64,000 nt of DNA from an uncultured Pseudomonadales bacterium (GTDB taxonomy: Bacteria > Pseudomonadota > Gammaproteobacteria > Pseudomonadales > Pseudohongiellaceae), in contig CALKNV010000001.1 of NCBI GenBank assembly GCA_938091935.1, positions 143,152 to 207,151 of the forward strand, read 5' to 3'. Every line of letters begins with the position of its first letter. The first letter of the stretch is position 1. The position numbers and the translations under genes are program-made. Shown here in pieces: positions 34,432 through 43,201 of the stretch. The notes under the pieces were generated by a model. It had not been told where the DNA came from. It did no database searches and saw only the letters and a list, made by a program, of their open reading frames with translations.

Positions 34432-34477
34432 AACGCACTCGAAGCCGCGATATGATGCCACAAACCCAGGGATAAAC

Positions 34478-34843
34478 TTACATAAATGAGACGCGAAGGA
34501 GTTGGTAGCTAAGCACTAGCAAGGCCAGACTTAGCAGCAAAAAAGCGGCGCCAACTGCCCACATGCCTCCGCGGCGTATCCGCAGGGACAGGCGCTGGTG
34601 CCAGCTTTTGCCAGTAACCACCGGCGGCGGCACATGCAGAAACAGTTGGCTCAGGCTGTATAGAACAAGAAACCAGAGACATCCCATAAAGGAGAAAAGT
34701 AGCCATGAGTCATCGGCTACCCATGGGTTTTCCACCAGGCTAAGCACAACGCCCGCACCACAAAAACCCGCGAGGATAAGTAATAAACCCTGAATCCGAC
34801 TTAAAACCTTAGCAATTCTCTGCAGTCGCTCTATCATAGGCAC
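34478..34843 (-). CDS. Hypothetical membrane protein
   Basis: 121 aa ORF with several hydrophobic segments, immediately upstream of the DctQ gene on the same strand. Confidence 0.55.
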   Translation of the reverse strand: MPMIERLQRIAKVLSRIQGLLLILAGFCGAGVVLSLVENPWVADDSWLLFSFMGCLWFLVLYSLSQLFLHVPPPVVTGKSWHQRLSLRIRRGGMWAVGAAFLLLSLALLVLSYQLLRVSFM

Positions 34844-34920
34844 CCATCATAAATGCTGAGCCTGGGGTCTGCCTACTGCAGGCTAATTTATTAACAATCC
34901 CACATGTTTGATGTCTAGTT

Positions 34921-35421
34921 ATGGATGACACCGCCAAGAAACTTGAACTGCCTTTCATGGCTGGCCTCAACCCCATGGGCGAGCCGGTTTTCGAAAGCCT
35001 GCAGGCTGAATTGCTGGATGAGCAAAGCAATCGCGTCCGCCTGCTAAAGTCCCCACTACTCTCCAGAAGCCTGGCAGCCGGTGACATCCTGCGAATTATC
35101 AATCCCAATACCGCAGAATACGAGATGGAACGCCGCAGCGGTAATCTGTCTGTGCGCGTGTTTCGTAAGTTCAGACTGAACGAATTGGAAGAGTATCTCA
35201 CCTCCGCGATCGAGAAGCTGGGCGGCTCGCTGGATTTTGATTCTGAGCGCGCTCTGGTCTACAGCCTTCATGTCTCGCTCGGGTTTGGCAGGATTGAAGA
35301 ATTGCTCAATAACGCCTGTGAGAAGTACCCGGATTCGGTTTGGTACTATGGCAATGTCTACGATCCTAAAGATGGAACGACGCCTCTTAATTGGTGGCAT
35401 GAATTTGAAAATCAGGAATAA
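34921..35421 (+). CDS. DUF4265-like protein
   Basis: 166 aa; FESLQAELLDEQSNRVRLLKSPLLSRSLAAGDILRI...VRVFRKFRLNELEEYLTSAIEKLGGSL resembles DUF4265. Confidence 0.6.
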   Translation: MDDTAKKLELPFMAGLNPMGEPVFESLQAELLDEQSNRVRLLKSPLLSRSLAAGDILRIINPNTAEYEMERRSGNLSVRVFRKFRLNELEEYLTSAIEKLGGSLDFDSERALVYSLHVSLGFGRIEELLNNACEKYPDSVWYYGNVYDPKDGTTPLNWWHEFENQE

Positions 35422-35426
35422 GCTTT

Positions 35427-36203
35427 ATGTTAATGGTGGTCTCCCCCGCAAAATCTTTGGACTTTGAAACCCGGCCAGCGACAAAGAGGTTTTCGCAACC
35501 AGAGTTTCTCGAGGAATCCAATGCACTAGTAAAAGATTTGAGAAAGCTTGAGCCTGATGATCTGTCGGAGCTGATGAACATCAGCCCTTCGCTTGCGGAA
35601 GAAAACCACCACCGCTTTGCCAACTGGCATACGCCATTCGATCTAAAGAACTCTAAGCAGGCGATTTTTGCCTTCAAGGGCGATGTCTATCTTGGCCTGC
35701 AGGCTGAAGACTTCGGTACGGCTGATCTGAATTTTGCACAGAAGCACCTGCGTATTCTTTCGGGTTTATACGGGGTATTACGCCCGCTCGACCTGATGCA
35801 GCCTTATCGTCTGGAAATGGGCAGGAAATTTGGTGTTAACGGCGCGAAAAACCTGTATGAATTCTGGGGAGCAAAACTAACCGACCAACTCAATGCTGAC
35901 TTCAAATCCCAGTCCTCCAAAAAGAATGTGCTGATAAACCTGGCTTCGAATGAGTATTTCAATTCAATACAGACGCAGGGGCTAGACGCCGAGATCATCA
36001 CTCCGGTCTTCAAAGACTGGTCCAACGGCAAATACCGCATATTGAGCTTCTTCGCCAAGAAGGCGCGAGGACAAATGGCAGCCCACATTATTAAAAATCG
36101 CCTGAAGTCCCCTGCCAGGCTGAAAGACTTTGCAGTCGACGGCTATCGCTATGACCCGGAAGAATCCAGCGACAGCAAACTGGTGTTTAAACGCAAACAA
36201 TAG
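35427..36203 (+). CDS. yaaA: Peroxide stress protein YaaA
   Basis: MLMVVSPAKSLDFE, YLGLQAEDF, LSGLYGVLRPLDLMQPYRLEMG, FKDWSNGKYRILSFFAKKARGQMA. Confidence 0.96.
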   Translation: MLMVVSPAKSLDFETRPATKRFSQPEFLEESNALVKDLRKLEPDDLSELMNISPSLAEENHHRFANWHTPFDLKNSKQAIFAFKGDVYLGLQAEDFGTADLNFAQKHLRILSGLYGVLRPLDLMQPYRLEMGRKFGVNGAKNLYEFWGAKLTDQLNADFKSQSSKKNVLINLASNEYFNSIQTQGLDAEIITPVFKDWSNGKYRILSFFAKKARGQMAAHIIKNRLKSPARLKDFAVDGYRYDPEESSDSKLVFKRKQ

Positions 36204-36218
36204 TGCCCGAATAGACCC

Positions 36219-36818
36219 ATGGATACGGAATTGCCGTTCAGCCAGGCCAGCGAAAACAACAAGCTGCCCATTCTGGAAGTGCTGAAATCACACCTCGATA
36301 ATACTGGCTCCGTTCTGGAGATTGGTGGCGGCACCGGCCAGCACGCTGTGTTCTTTGCCAACATCTTCCCGAAATTGGTTTGGCACTCTTCAGACTTACC
36401 GGCTAACGTCGATTCACTGGCACTCAGGATTGAGCGCGCGGCATTGCCCAATCTGCCTCATCCATTCCCTCTGGATGTGAACAGCAGACCATGGCAATGC
36501 GAAAAGTTCGATGCCGCATTCACAGCCAACAGTCTGCATATTATGTCTGCCGATTCGGTCATCCAGTTTTTTGCGGAAATTACCAATCACCTTAATAGTC
36601 GGGGCAAACTTTGTGTCTATGGTCCATTCAAATACGCCGGTGAGTTCACTACCCCCAGCAACGCAGATTTCGACATCTGGTTGAAGCAACGGGACCCCCT
36701 AAGCGGTGTAAGGGATTTCGAATGGGTAAACAAGCTGGCGCTTTCGGCCGGTCTCGAGTTGCTCGAAGACAACAGTATGCCTGCCAACAACCAGCTTCTA
36801 GTGTGGTCCAAGCGGTAA
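36219..36818 (+). CDS. DUF938 family SAM-dependent methyltransferase
   Basis: VLEIGGGTGQHAVFFA, AFTANSLHIMSADSV, YGPFKYAGEFTTPSNADFDIWLKQRDPLSGVRDFEWV. Confidence 0.85.
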   Translation: MDTELPFSQASENNKLPILEVLKSHLDNTGSVLEIGGGTGQHAVFFANIFPKLVWHSSDLPANVDSLALRIERAALPNLPHPFPLDVNSRPWQCEKFDAAFTANSLHIMSADSVIQFFAEITNHLNSRGKLCVYGPFKYAGEFTTPSNADFDIWLKQRDPLSGVRDFEWVNKLALSAGLELLEDNSMPANNQLLVWSKR

Positions 36819-36862
36819 TAACGCTCGAGCTCAGTCAGGGCATCTTCTTCTGGCTTGTAGAA

Positions 36863-38512
36863 TCACAGGGTACTGCCCTCGAGCTCGATCATGGTACTGG
36901 GTTTGTAGCCGATGCGATGGGCAATAGCGATTAGACGCTGGTCTGCTACCAATGGAACAGGGCCGGTATAAACCGACCAGGTGCTAGAGAGCTCTTCATC
37001 GGCTGCCAAAATCTGGTAACCAATGTTCGCCCCCTCGGTCGTGCTGGCCAACACAACCCTGCCATATTGCCGCGTAGCAGTCGGGCTGCTGGTCACCGGC
37101 TGCTCCATGCCGGGCCATATCTCCCTGATTAAATCAGGTTCCGGCATCATGCCCTTATCATCAAAACCAGACAGCCAATTGTCGAGCTCCGCACTAAGCT
37201 CTGAGAGTTTTTCCGCATAAGCCGGGTCGGCGGCGAGGTTTACCAGCTCATGTGGGTCAGATTCCGTATCAAACAGTTCCTGCTCTGGCTTAACCGGTCG
37301 AAACCACTGCGCCTGCGCTTCGTTTAGCTGGCCCAGATCCCGCAGGCGCAGCAACTCTTGCATGATAGGCATCTGTTCTCTGTAGGTCAGCGGCAAATAG
37401 TAGCCCTGTTCCGGATTGTAATTACGCAGGTATTTAAAGCGCGCGTCTCGCACTGCCCGGATAGTGTCGTATTGGCGGTCAAAGCGATCGGCGGCGGCAT
37501 GTATGTATTGTCTCTCTTCATTGGATTGAAACTCGCCTACAAATGCTCGGCCATCGACGTACTCTGGCGGCTCTATGCCAGCCAGGGAAAGCGCAGTTGA
37601 CTTGAAATCAACGAAGCTGATCAGCTGCTCGTCGATCTCCCCAGCTCGCCAGCCATCTGGATACCGAATGATCATAGGCACCTGGAGGCCGGCATCATAG
37701 AGCAGCCGTTTCTGCCTGGGCAGTGGACCGCCATGATCGGTGTACCAGAAAATGACCGTGCTCTCTAACAGTCCATCGGCCTCGAGCTCATCAAGAATCC
37801 GCCCAACTTGCTCATCCATCGCGATGATATTGGAATATACCTGCCGGATATCCTGGCGAGCGATTTCAGTGTCTGGCAGGTAGGGCGGAACCGGCACCTC
37901 TAGATCTTCTGGTACGCGCAGCGGGTTTTCCGCCTGCGCCCACACCTGGCTCTCGTGAGTTATGCCAAAATTAAATATGGAAAAAAAAGGTTGACCTGGC
38001 GCTCTGCCGCGCCAATGAGCCTGGTTGCTGCTTTCGTCCCAGGCGGTTATGGCCTTCCGAAACTGATAGTCTTCCTTGGCATTGTTGCTGGTGTAGTAGC
38101 CTGCTTCCCGAAAGTATTGGCTATGCATCTTTACATAAGGTGGCGGTACTGCCTCATAGGCGATCAGCCCTTCCACTCCAAAACCTGAGACATTAGTCGT
38201 ACGCATGTGTTGTGCGCCGATACGATTCTGGTACATGCCGGTGGCGATTGCAGCTCGGCTAGGTGCACAAACCCCTGAGGTCGAGAAGACCCTGGTATAG
38301 CGAACCCCCTCAGCGGCGAGGCGGTCGAGGTTTGGGGTGGCGACAGTATCGTCACCGAACGGGGGGATGATCGGACTGAGATCTTCGGCAACCAGCCACA
38401 GGATGTTCGGTTTAGCTGGCAGGCTTGGCTGATCAATGACCTGCGTCCCTGCTTCCTGACATCCCGCCAGGGCTGTAGCAAAGAGCAGAATGAAGGTTTT
38501 GAAAGCGTACAT
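36863..38512 (-). CDS. Exported sulfatase (lipoprotein)
   Basis: Lipobox LAGC near N-terminus (MYAFKTFILLFATALAGCQEAG); NILWLVAEDLSP, formylglycine motif CAPSRAAIATG, TDHGGP. Start refined from 38548. Confidence 0.9.
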   Translation of the reverse strand: MYAFKTFILLFATALAGCQEAGTQVIDQPSLPAKPNILWLVAEDLSPIIPPFGDDTVATPNLDRLAAEGVRYTRVFSTSGVCAPSRAAIATGMYQNRIGAQHMRTTNVSGFGVEGLIAYEAVPPPYVKMHSQYFREAGYYTSNNAKEDYQFRKAITAWDESSNQAHWRGRAPGQPFFSIFNFGITHESQVWAQAENPLRVPEDLEVPVPPYLPDTEIARQDIRQVYSNIIAMDEQVGRILDELEADGLLESTVIFWYTDHGGPLPRQKRLLYDAGLQVPMIIRYPDGWRAGEIDEQLISFVDFKSTALSLAGIEPPEYVDGRAFVGEFQSNEERQYIHAAADRFDRQYDTIRAVRDARFKYLRNYNPEQGYYLPLTYREQMPIMQELLRLRDLGQLNEAQAQWFRPVKPEQELFDTESDPHELVNLAADPAYAEKLSELSAELDNWLSGFDDKGMMPEPDLIREIWPGMEQPVTSSPTATRQYGRVVLASTTEGANIGYQILAADEELSSTWSVYTGPVPLVADQRLIAIAHRIGYKPSTMIELEGSTL

Positions 38513-38701
38513 CTTAATTATAATTTTCCAGGAACAATCTGGGCTCAAAAAACTCTCGTTCAGTCTGACACAGGGGGCCCGCTGATCACAATAACAACTC
38601 TAGGGCATTGCTGGCTAATCGCTTACATTCGCCGGTTTTCTGGGATATTCTTTTAGCCGTTCTTCTAGTCTTAATACAGTAAATCCGAAAAGAGCAAAGC
38701 C

Positions 38702-40366
38702 ATGGCGGGCAAGATCCCCAGAGTACCTGTTAATCATCTCGGGTCAGCAACGACCGCTGGCTCACCTTTCACACCCAATAGCGCTCCCTTGCAAGCTGGA
38801 CTTTCTCGCAGAGATTTTATGCGTCTGTCCGCACTCGCCGCTGCCAGCGGTTTAGTGCTGCCTCGCAGACCGGTTGCGGCGCAAAGCATGACGTCCACCG
38901 AGAGCGAGCTGCTGGCACTCGCCATGGATGTAGCCCGCAGCGAAGGCGCAGATTATGCTGATGGCCGTGTTATCCGCACGCAGTTCGAAGCGGTTGGCGC
39001 CCGGGAGCAAATGATCACCCAGGTGCAAAGTACAGATTCTTACGGTATCAACGTACGTGCCCTGGTAGGTGGCTCCTGGGGTTTCGCCGCAACTCAGATC
39101 TTTACCCGGGATGCCGTCGCCAATATCGCCCGCGAGGCGGTGGCGATTGCCAGAGCCAACAACGACGTTGCCCCTTCCACCACGGTGCTGGCACCGGTAG
39201 ATATATTTCCTGATGCAGATTGGGTGACACCCCACAGTATTGATCCATTCACCATACCCATCGAAGACAAGGCCGCACTGCTGTTGCGGATAAACGAAGA
39301 AGCGCTGCGCGTTAACAATATTCGCTTTTCTTCCAGTAGCATCCTGTCAGTCAAAGAAGAACGCCTTTTAGCCACTACCGAAGGGTCAGTGGTACGGCAG
39401 ACCTTGATGCGGATCAACCCCTCTATAAACATTACAGCCATTTCTCCAGACGGCAGTGATTTCCAGTCGCGTAGCGCAGTAGTTGAACCAGCAGGCCGTG
39501 GTTATGAATATGTGATGGGTCTTGAGCTCGCCGCCAATGCCCAGGGTTGGGCTGAAGAAGCAGCCATGAAGCTTGATGCGCCTGGCGTAGAGCCGGGCAA
39601 GTGGGATCTGGTACTGCATCCTTCTAATCTATGGTTAACCATCCATGAGAACATCGGCCACCCGACTGAGTTGGATCGCGCGCTCGGGTTTGAAGCGAAC
39701 TACGCCGGCACTTCTTTTATCTATCCACCTGAAGACGTCATCGGCAAACTGAAGATGGGCCCCGAATTCCTCCAGTTTGAAGGTAACCGTACTGAGTTTG
39801 GCGGTTGTGCCACTACCGGCTGGGATGACGAAGGTGTGCCGGCTGAAGCCTGGCCTATCATCAAAGACGGTATTTTCGTCGACTATCAAACCACCAGGGA
39901 GCAGGCGGCCTGGATCTCACAGCACACCGGCATAGACCGCAGCCATGGCTGTTCCTATGGACAGAACTGGGAATCCATGCCGTTCCAACGTATGCCCAAT
40001 GTCAGCATGCTGCCTGGTGAAGAAAACCTGAGCGAAGACGATGTAATCGCAGCGACCGAGCGCGGTATCCTGGTTGAGGGTCGTGGCTCCTATTCAATCG
40101 ACCAGCAACGCTACAACATTCAGTTCGGCGGACAGGTGTTCTGGGAGATTCGGAATGGCCGTAAATACCAGATGCTTCGGGATGTTGCCTACGTCGGGCG
40201 CACACCGGAATTCTGGAATTCCTTGGATGTTATTGGCGGTGCACAGACCTATTTCCTTGGCGCTTCTTTCGGTGATGCCAAGGGGCAACCTATTCAGGTG
40301 AACGCAGTTTCCCACGGTTGCCCGATTTCTTTGTTTAGAGATATCGACATTATTAATACAGCATAA
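38702..40366 (+). CDS. TldD-like metallopeptidase with Tat signal
   Basis: Twin-arginine region LSRRDFMRLSALAAASGLVLP; HENIGH (HExxxH) motif; TldD-like ATTGWDDEGVPAEAWPIIKDGIFVDYQTTREQA. Confidence 0.9.
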   Translation: MAGKIPRVPVNHLGSATTAGSPFTPNSAPLQAGLSRRDFMRLSALAAASGLVLPRRPVAAQSMTSTESELLALAMDVARSEGADYADGRVIRTQFEAVGAREQMITQVQSTDSYGINVRALVGGSWGFAATQIFTRDAVANIAREAVAIARANNDVAPSTTVLAPVDIFPDADWVTPHSIDPFTIPIEDKAALLLRINEEALRVNNIRFSSSSILSVKEERLLATTEGSVVRQTLMRINPSINITAISPDGSDFQSRSAVVEPAGRGYEYVMGLELAANAQGWAEEAAMKLDAPGVEPGKWDLVLHPSNLWLTIHENIGHPTELDRALGFEANYAGTSFIYPPEDVIGKLKMGPEFLQFEGNRTEFGGCATTGWDDEGVPAEAWPIIKDGIFVDYQTTREQAAWISQHTGIDRSHGCSYGQNWESMPFQRMPNVSMLPGEENLSEDDVIAATERGILVEGRGSYSIDQQRYNIQFGGQVFWEIRNGRKYQMLRDVAYVGRTPEFWNSLDVIGGAQTYFLGASFGDAKGQPIQVNAVSHGCPISLFRDIDIINTA

Positions 40367-40383
40367 GAAGGCGACCTGGCACC

Positions 40384-41733
40384 ATGGCAGAAGCAAAGGG
40401 ACTATCGGAAAGCGATATCAAGGCAATTAGTGACAGGGTCATTGAGCTGTCACAGGCAGACCATTGTCGGGTCAATATCGATTCCGGCTGGCGAGGCTAT
40501 ACCCGCGTCGCAACCAACCGAATCACTAGTGCCGGTGGCGCGGATAGAACTGCAGTCACAATAACCAGTGTTTTTGGAAAGCGGGTCGCCTCGATTAATA
40601 CCAACAGTATAGAGGGCCCGGATCTTGAAGCGGCTGTAAGAAAGTCCGAAGCCATGGCGAGATTAGCGCCAGAAAGCCCTGAGTATATGCCCGAGCTTGG
40701 TCTCCAGAACTATCGTCCCACTGGTGGCTACTACGAAAGCACTGGCGAGCTGGAGCCCTTGACCAGAGCAGAGGCAGCCGCCATCGCTATCAGGCAGGCC
40801 GAAGCGTCAAATCAGATCGCAGCATCTTATATGGATGTGCGCGCGGGAACTTCAGCGGTTGGTACCTCTAATGGTCTGTTTGGTGCCCATGCAAGCACCG
40901 GTGTCGCGTATACCCTGACCTCTCGTACCCGCGACGGCCTGCAGTCTGGCTGGGCAGGCGATGAGGCCAACGACTGGAACCAAATTGAGAGTCAGCGCGT
41001 TGCTGACGACGCCGTAAGCAAGTGTCGGGACTGGCGCAAGACCGAACTGGATCCTGGTCAATATACTGCGATTCTGGAACCCACTGCGGTGGGTATGCTG
41101 ATGCTGCGCATGATGAATACCTTCAACCAACGCCTTGCAGATGAGGGTCGCTCCTATTTTTCAAAGTCTGGCGGCGGCAATCGCTTGGGGGAACAGTTGT
41201 TTGATGATCGCGTGAGTTTGCGTAGCGATCCCGGTTTTGTGGATGCTGAGGCTGCGCCATTCACAAGCGAGGGTCAGGCCCGGGTTGCCACGAACTGGGT
41301 CGAGGATGGCCGCCTCGTCAATTTATCGCGACCCAGATTCTGGGCCGACCAGTTAGGCGAAGAGCCTCTGCCTGGCCCAGGCAATTTCATCATGGCTGGG
41401 GGTGATGATAGCCTTGAAGACATGATCGCCAGCACAGAGCGAGGTGTGCTCATCACCCGATTCTGGTACATCAGGGGTCTCAACCCCCGAATAATTTCCT
41501 ACACGGGCTTAACCCGCGACGGAACCTTTCTTATCGAGAACGGCCGCATATCCAGGCCAGTCACCAATTTCCGCTTCAATCAGTCCCTGGTGGAAATGCT
41601 GAAGAACGTGGAGATGGTTGGCCCCAGCGTAAGAGTCGCCGCTTCTGAGAACAGCTCGGTAAGTACGCCCATCGTCGTGCCCACCCTGAAAGTCTCCGGT
41701 TTCAACCTCTCGAGCGTGAGTGACGCCATTTAG
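40384..41733 (+). CDS. TldE/PmbA-like partner protein
   Basis: Adjacent to TldD-like gene; YTAILEPTAVGMLMLRMM, PGFVDAEAAPFTSEGQARVATNWVEDGRLVNLSRPRFWA. Confidence 0.85.
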   Translation: MAEAKGLSESDIKAISDRVIELSQADHCRVNIDSGWRGYTRVATNRITSAGGADRTAVTITSVFGKRVASINTNSIEGPDLEAAVRKSEAMARLAPESPEYMPELGLQNYRPTGGYYESTGELEPLTRAEAAAIAIRQAEASNQIAASYMDVRAGTSAVGTSNGLFGAHASTGVAYTLTSRTRDGLQSGWAGDEANDWNQIESQRVADDAVSKCRDWRKTELDPGQYTAILEPTAVGMLMLRMMNTFNQRLADEGRSYFSKSGGGNRLGEQLFDDRVSLRSDPGFVDAEAAPFTSEGQARVATNWVEDGRLVNLSRPRFWADQLGEEPLPGPGNFIMAGGDDSLEDMIASTERGVLITRFWYIRGLNPRIISYTGLTRDGTFLIENGRISRPVTNFRFNQSLVEMLKNVEMVGPSVRVAASENSSVSTPIVVPTLKVSGFNLSSVSDAI

Positions 41734-41824
41734 TGTTACTGCTGTTTTCGCCCAGCCCATTCAGAATTCATTAAGACTAGCCGCGGCATAGTGGTTACCG
41801 TAAATACAGCGCAAGCTGGAGGTA

Positions 41825-42892
41825 ATGATGTGGTGGAGTCTTAATAAAATCAGTCTTATAACCCTGTTGATGCTGGCTACCACAGGCGCCAGGGCGCAGT
41901 CTGCTGAGTTTCAGCAGGGGGTTCTTACGCTGCCTGAGATAGTTTCCAGCGGCATTGCCTACCGCGCTGAATTCCGCATACTTCCCGACAGCGACCCCGT
42001 GCGCTTTGAGTTGATTGCCTCCAGCACCGTGGACGTTTCGGGCAGCCTGTTGGCCGCGACTTATCAGGAAGGCGTATTGCGTGTGCCAGAGGCCCTCGTC
42101 GGGAATGAATCCTACTGGCTCGAATTCGAAAACAATGGCAACAATATCTTCACCCTCACGGACTGGGGGGTGATTCCACCTACCCAAGTTGTTTTTAATC
42201 CAACTCCAGGCGCGCTGGAACCAATCTGGCAGCGCTTGCCTGGGTTTGCCTACGATATCGGCGTCGGGGCCAATGGTGCTGTGTGGGTTATTGGTACCGA
42301 CCCCGTCCCAGGTGGGTTTGGTATCTACAACCTCAATAGTCAGGGCGGCTTTGCTGTGGAAGGGGGGGCTATTCGGATCGATGTTGATCCACAGGGAAAC
42401 CCCTGGATAGTCAACTTCGATCATCACATCTATCGTTGGGTTGATGGCTTTTGGCAGAGAATGCCTGGCGAAGCCCTGGACATCGGCATAGGCGCGGATG
42501 GGTCGGTTTGGGTTGCTTCATTCGAAGGCATTTACTTCTGGAACGGATTAGATTGGATCAACGCTGGCGGTTCCGGCAGCCGTATTGACGTCGGCCCTAA
42601 CGGCCAACCCTGGGTACTTGGCTTTAGTGATCGCATCTACACCCTTATCGATGGTTTCTGGCAACAGCTTCCCGGTGAGGGCGGTGATATCGGAGTCGGT
42701 GCTGACGGTTCAGTATGGGTAGTTGCACCGGCAGAATTCAGCTGGGATGGCTTCGAAGAACCCAGAGGCATCTTCCGCTGGAACGGTTTCGATTGGGATC
42801 GCGTCTATGGCGATGCCATCGATATTAGCGTCGGCCCGGATGGTATGCCCTGGGTAACTAATATGTTCGCCGAGCTCTATCGCGGGTTTTAG
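41825..42892 (+). CDS. Secreted tectonin-type repeat protein (predicted beta-propeller)
   Basis: Signal peptide (LLMLATTGARAQ); repeated W-x-L/M-P-G-x-x-x-D-I-G-V/I-G-x-x-G-x-V-W-V units at least five times. Confidence 0.75.
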   Translation: MMWWSLNKISLITLLMLATTGARAQSAEFQQGVLTLPEIVSSGIAYRAEFRILPDSDPVRFELIASSTVDVSGSLLAATYQEGVLRVPEALVGNESYWLEFENNGNNIFTLTDWGVIPPTQVVFNPTPGALEPIWQRLPGFAYDIGVGANGAVWVIGTDPVPGGFGIYNLNSQGGFAVEGGAIRIDVDPQGNPWIVNFDHHIYRWVDGFWQRMPGEALDIGIGADGSVWVASFEGIYFWNGLDWINAGGSGSRIDVGPNGQPWVLGFSDRIYTLIDGFWQQLPGEGGDIGVGADGSVWVVAPAEFSWDGFEEPRGIFRWNGFDWDRVYGDAIDISVGPDGMPWVTNMFAELYRGF

Positions 42893-43201
42893 CAACTCAC
42901 GGGCTAACCGCGACTCTCGCCCCGGTTCTCAACCCAGCTCTCGCCCAATGCTATACGTGCTGATCAATCAGAATCGGATTGTCAACCGAGTCCACCAGAC
43001 TCAGGCTATCTGGCCCACTGCCTGACTCGTCCGCTTCCTTGATAAGGGTAAAGCTTCTTGCGCAGCCGAACGACGCCAATCTGTGATTGGTGGCTGGGGC
43101 GGGTTTACGGCGTGTCCAGGAGTGAGACACCGCTTCGGGTGCCCGCTCCGACACTAGAATTTATGCCGCACAAGAATCTAAACTCTGGGAGCATTCAGAT
43201 A

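Noticed and set aside
36823-36892. Two CGAGCTC copies flanking the DUF938/sulfatase convergent junction
   Set aside because: Short 7-8 bp restriction-site-like repeats, expected by chance; no terminator-like geometry.
42951-43154. 67-aa minus-strand ORF between tectonin protein and serine hydrolase
   Set aside because: Low-complexity composition, no family resemblance, no clear RBS; not supported as a gene.
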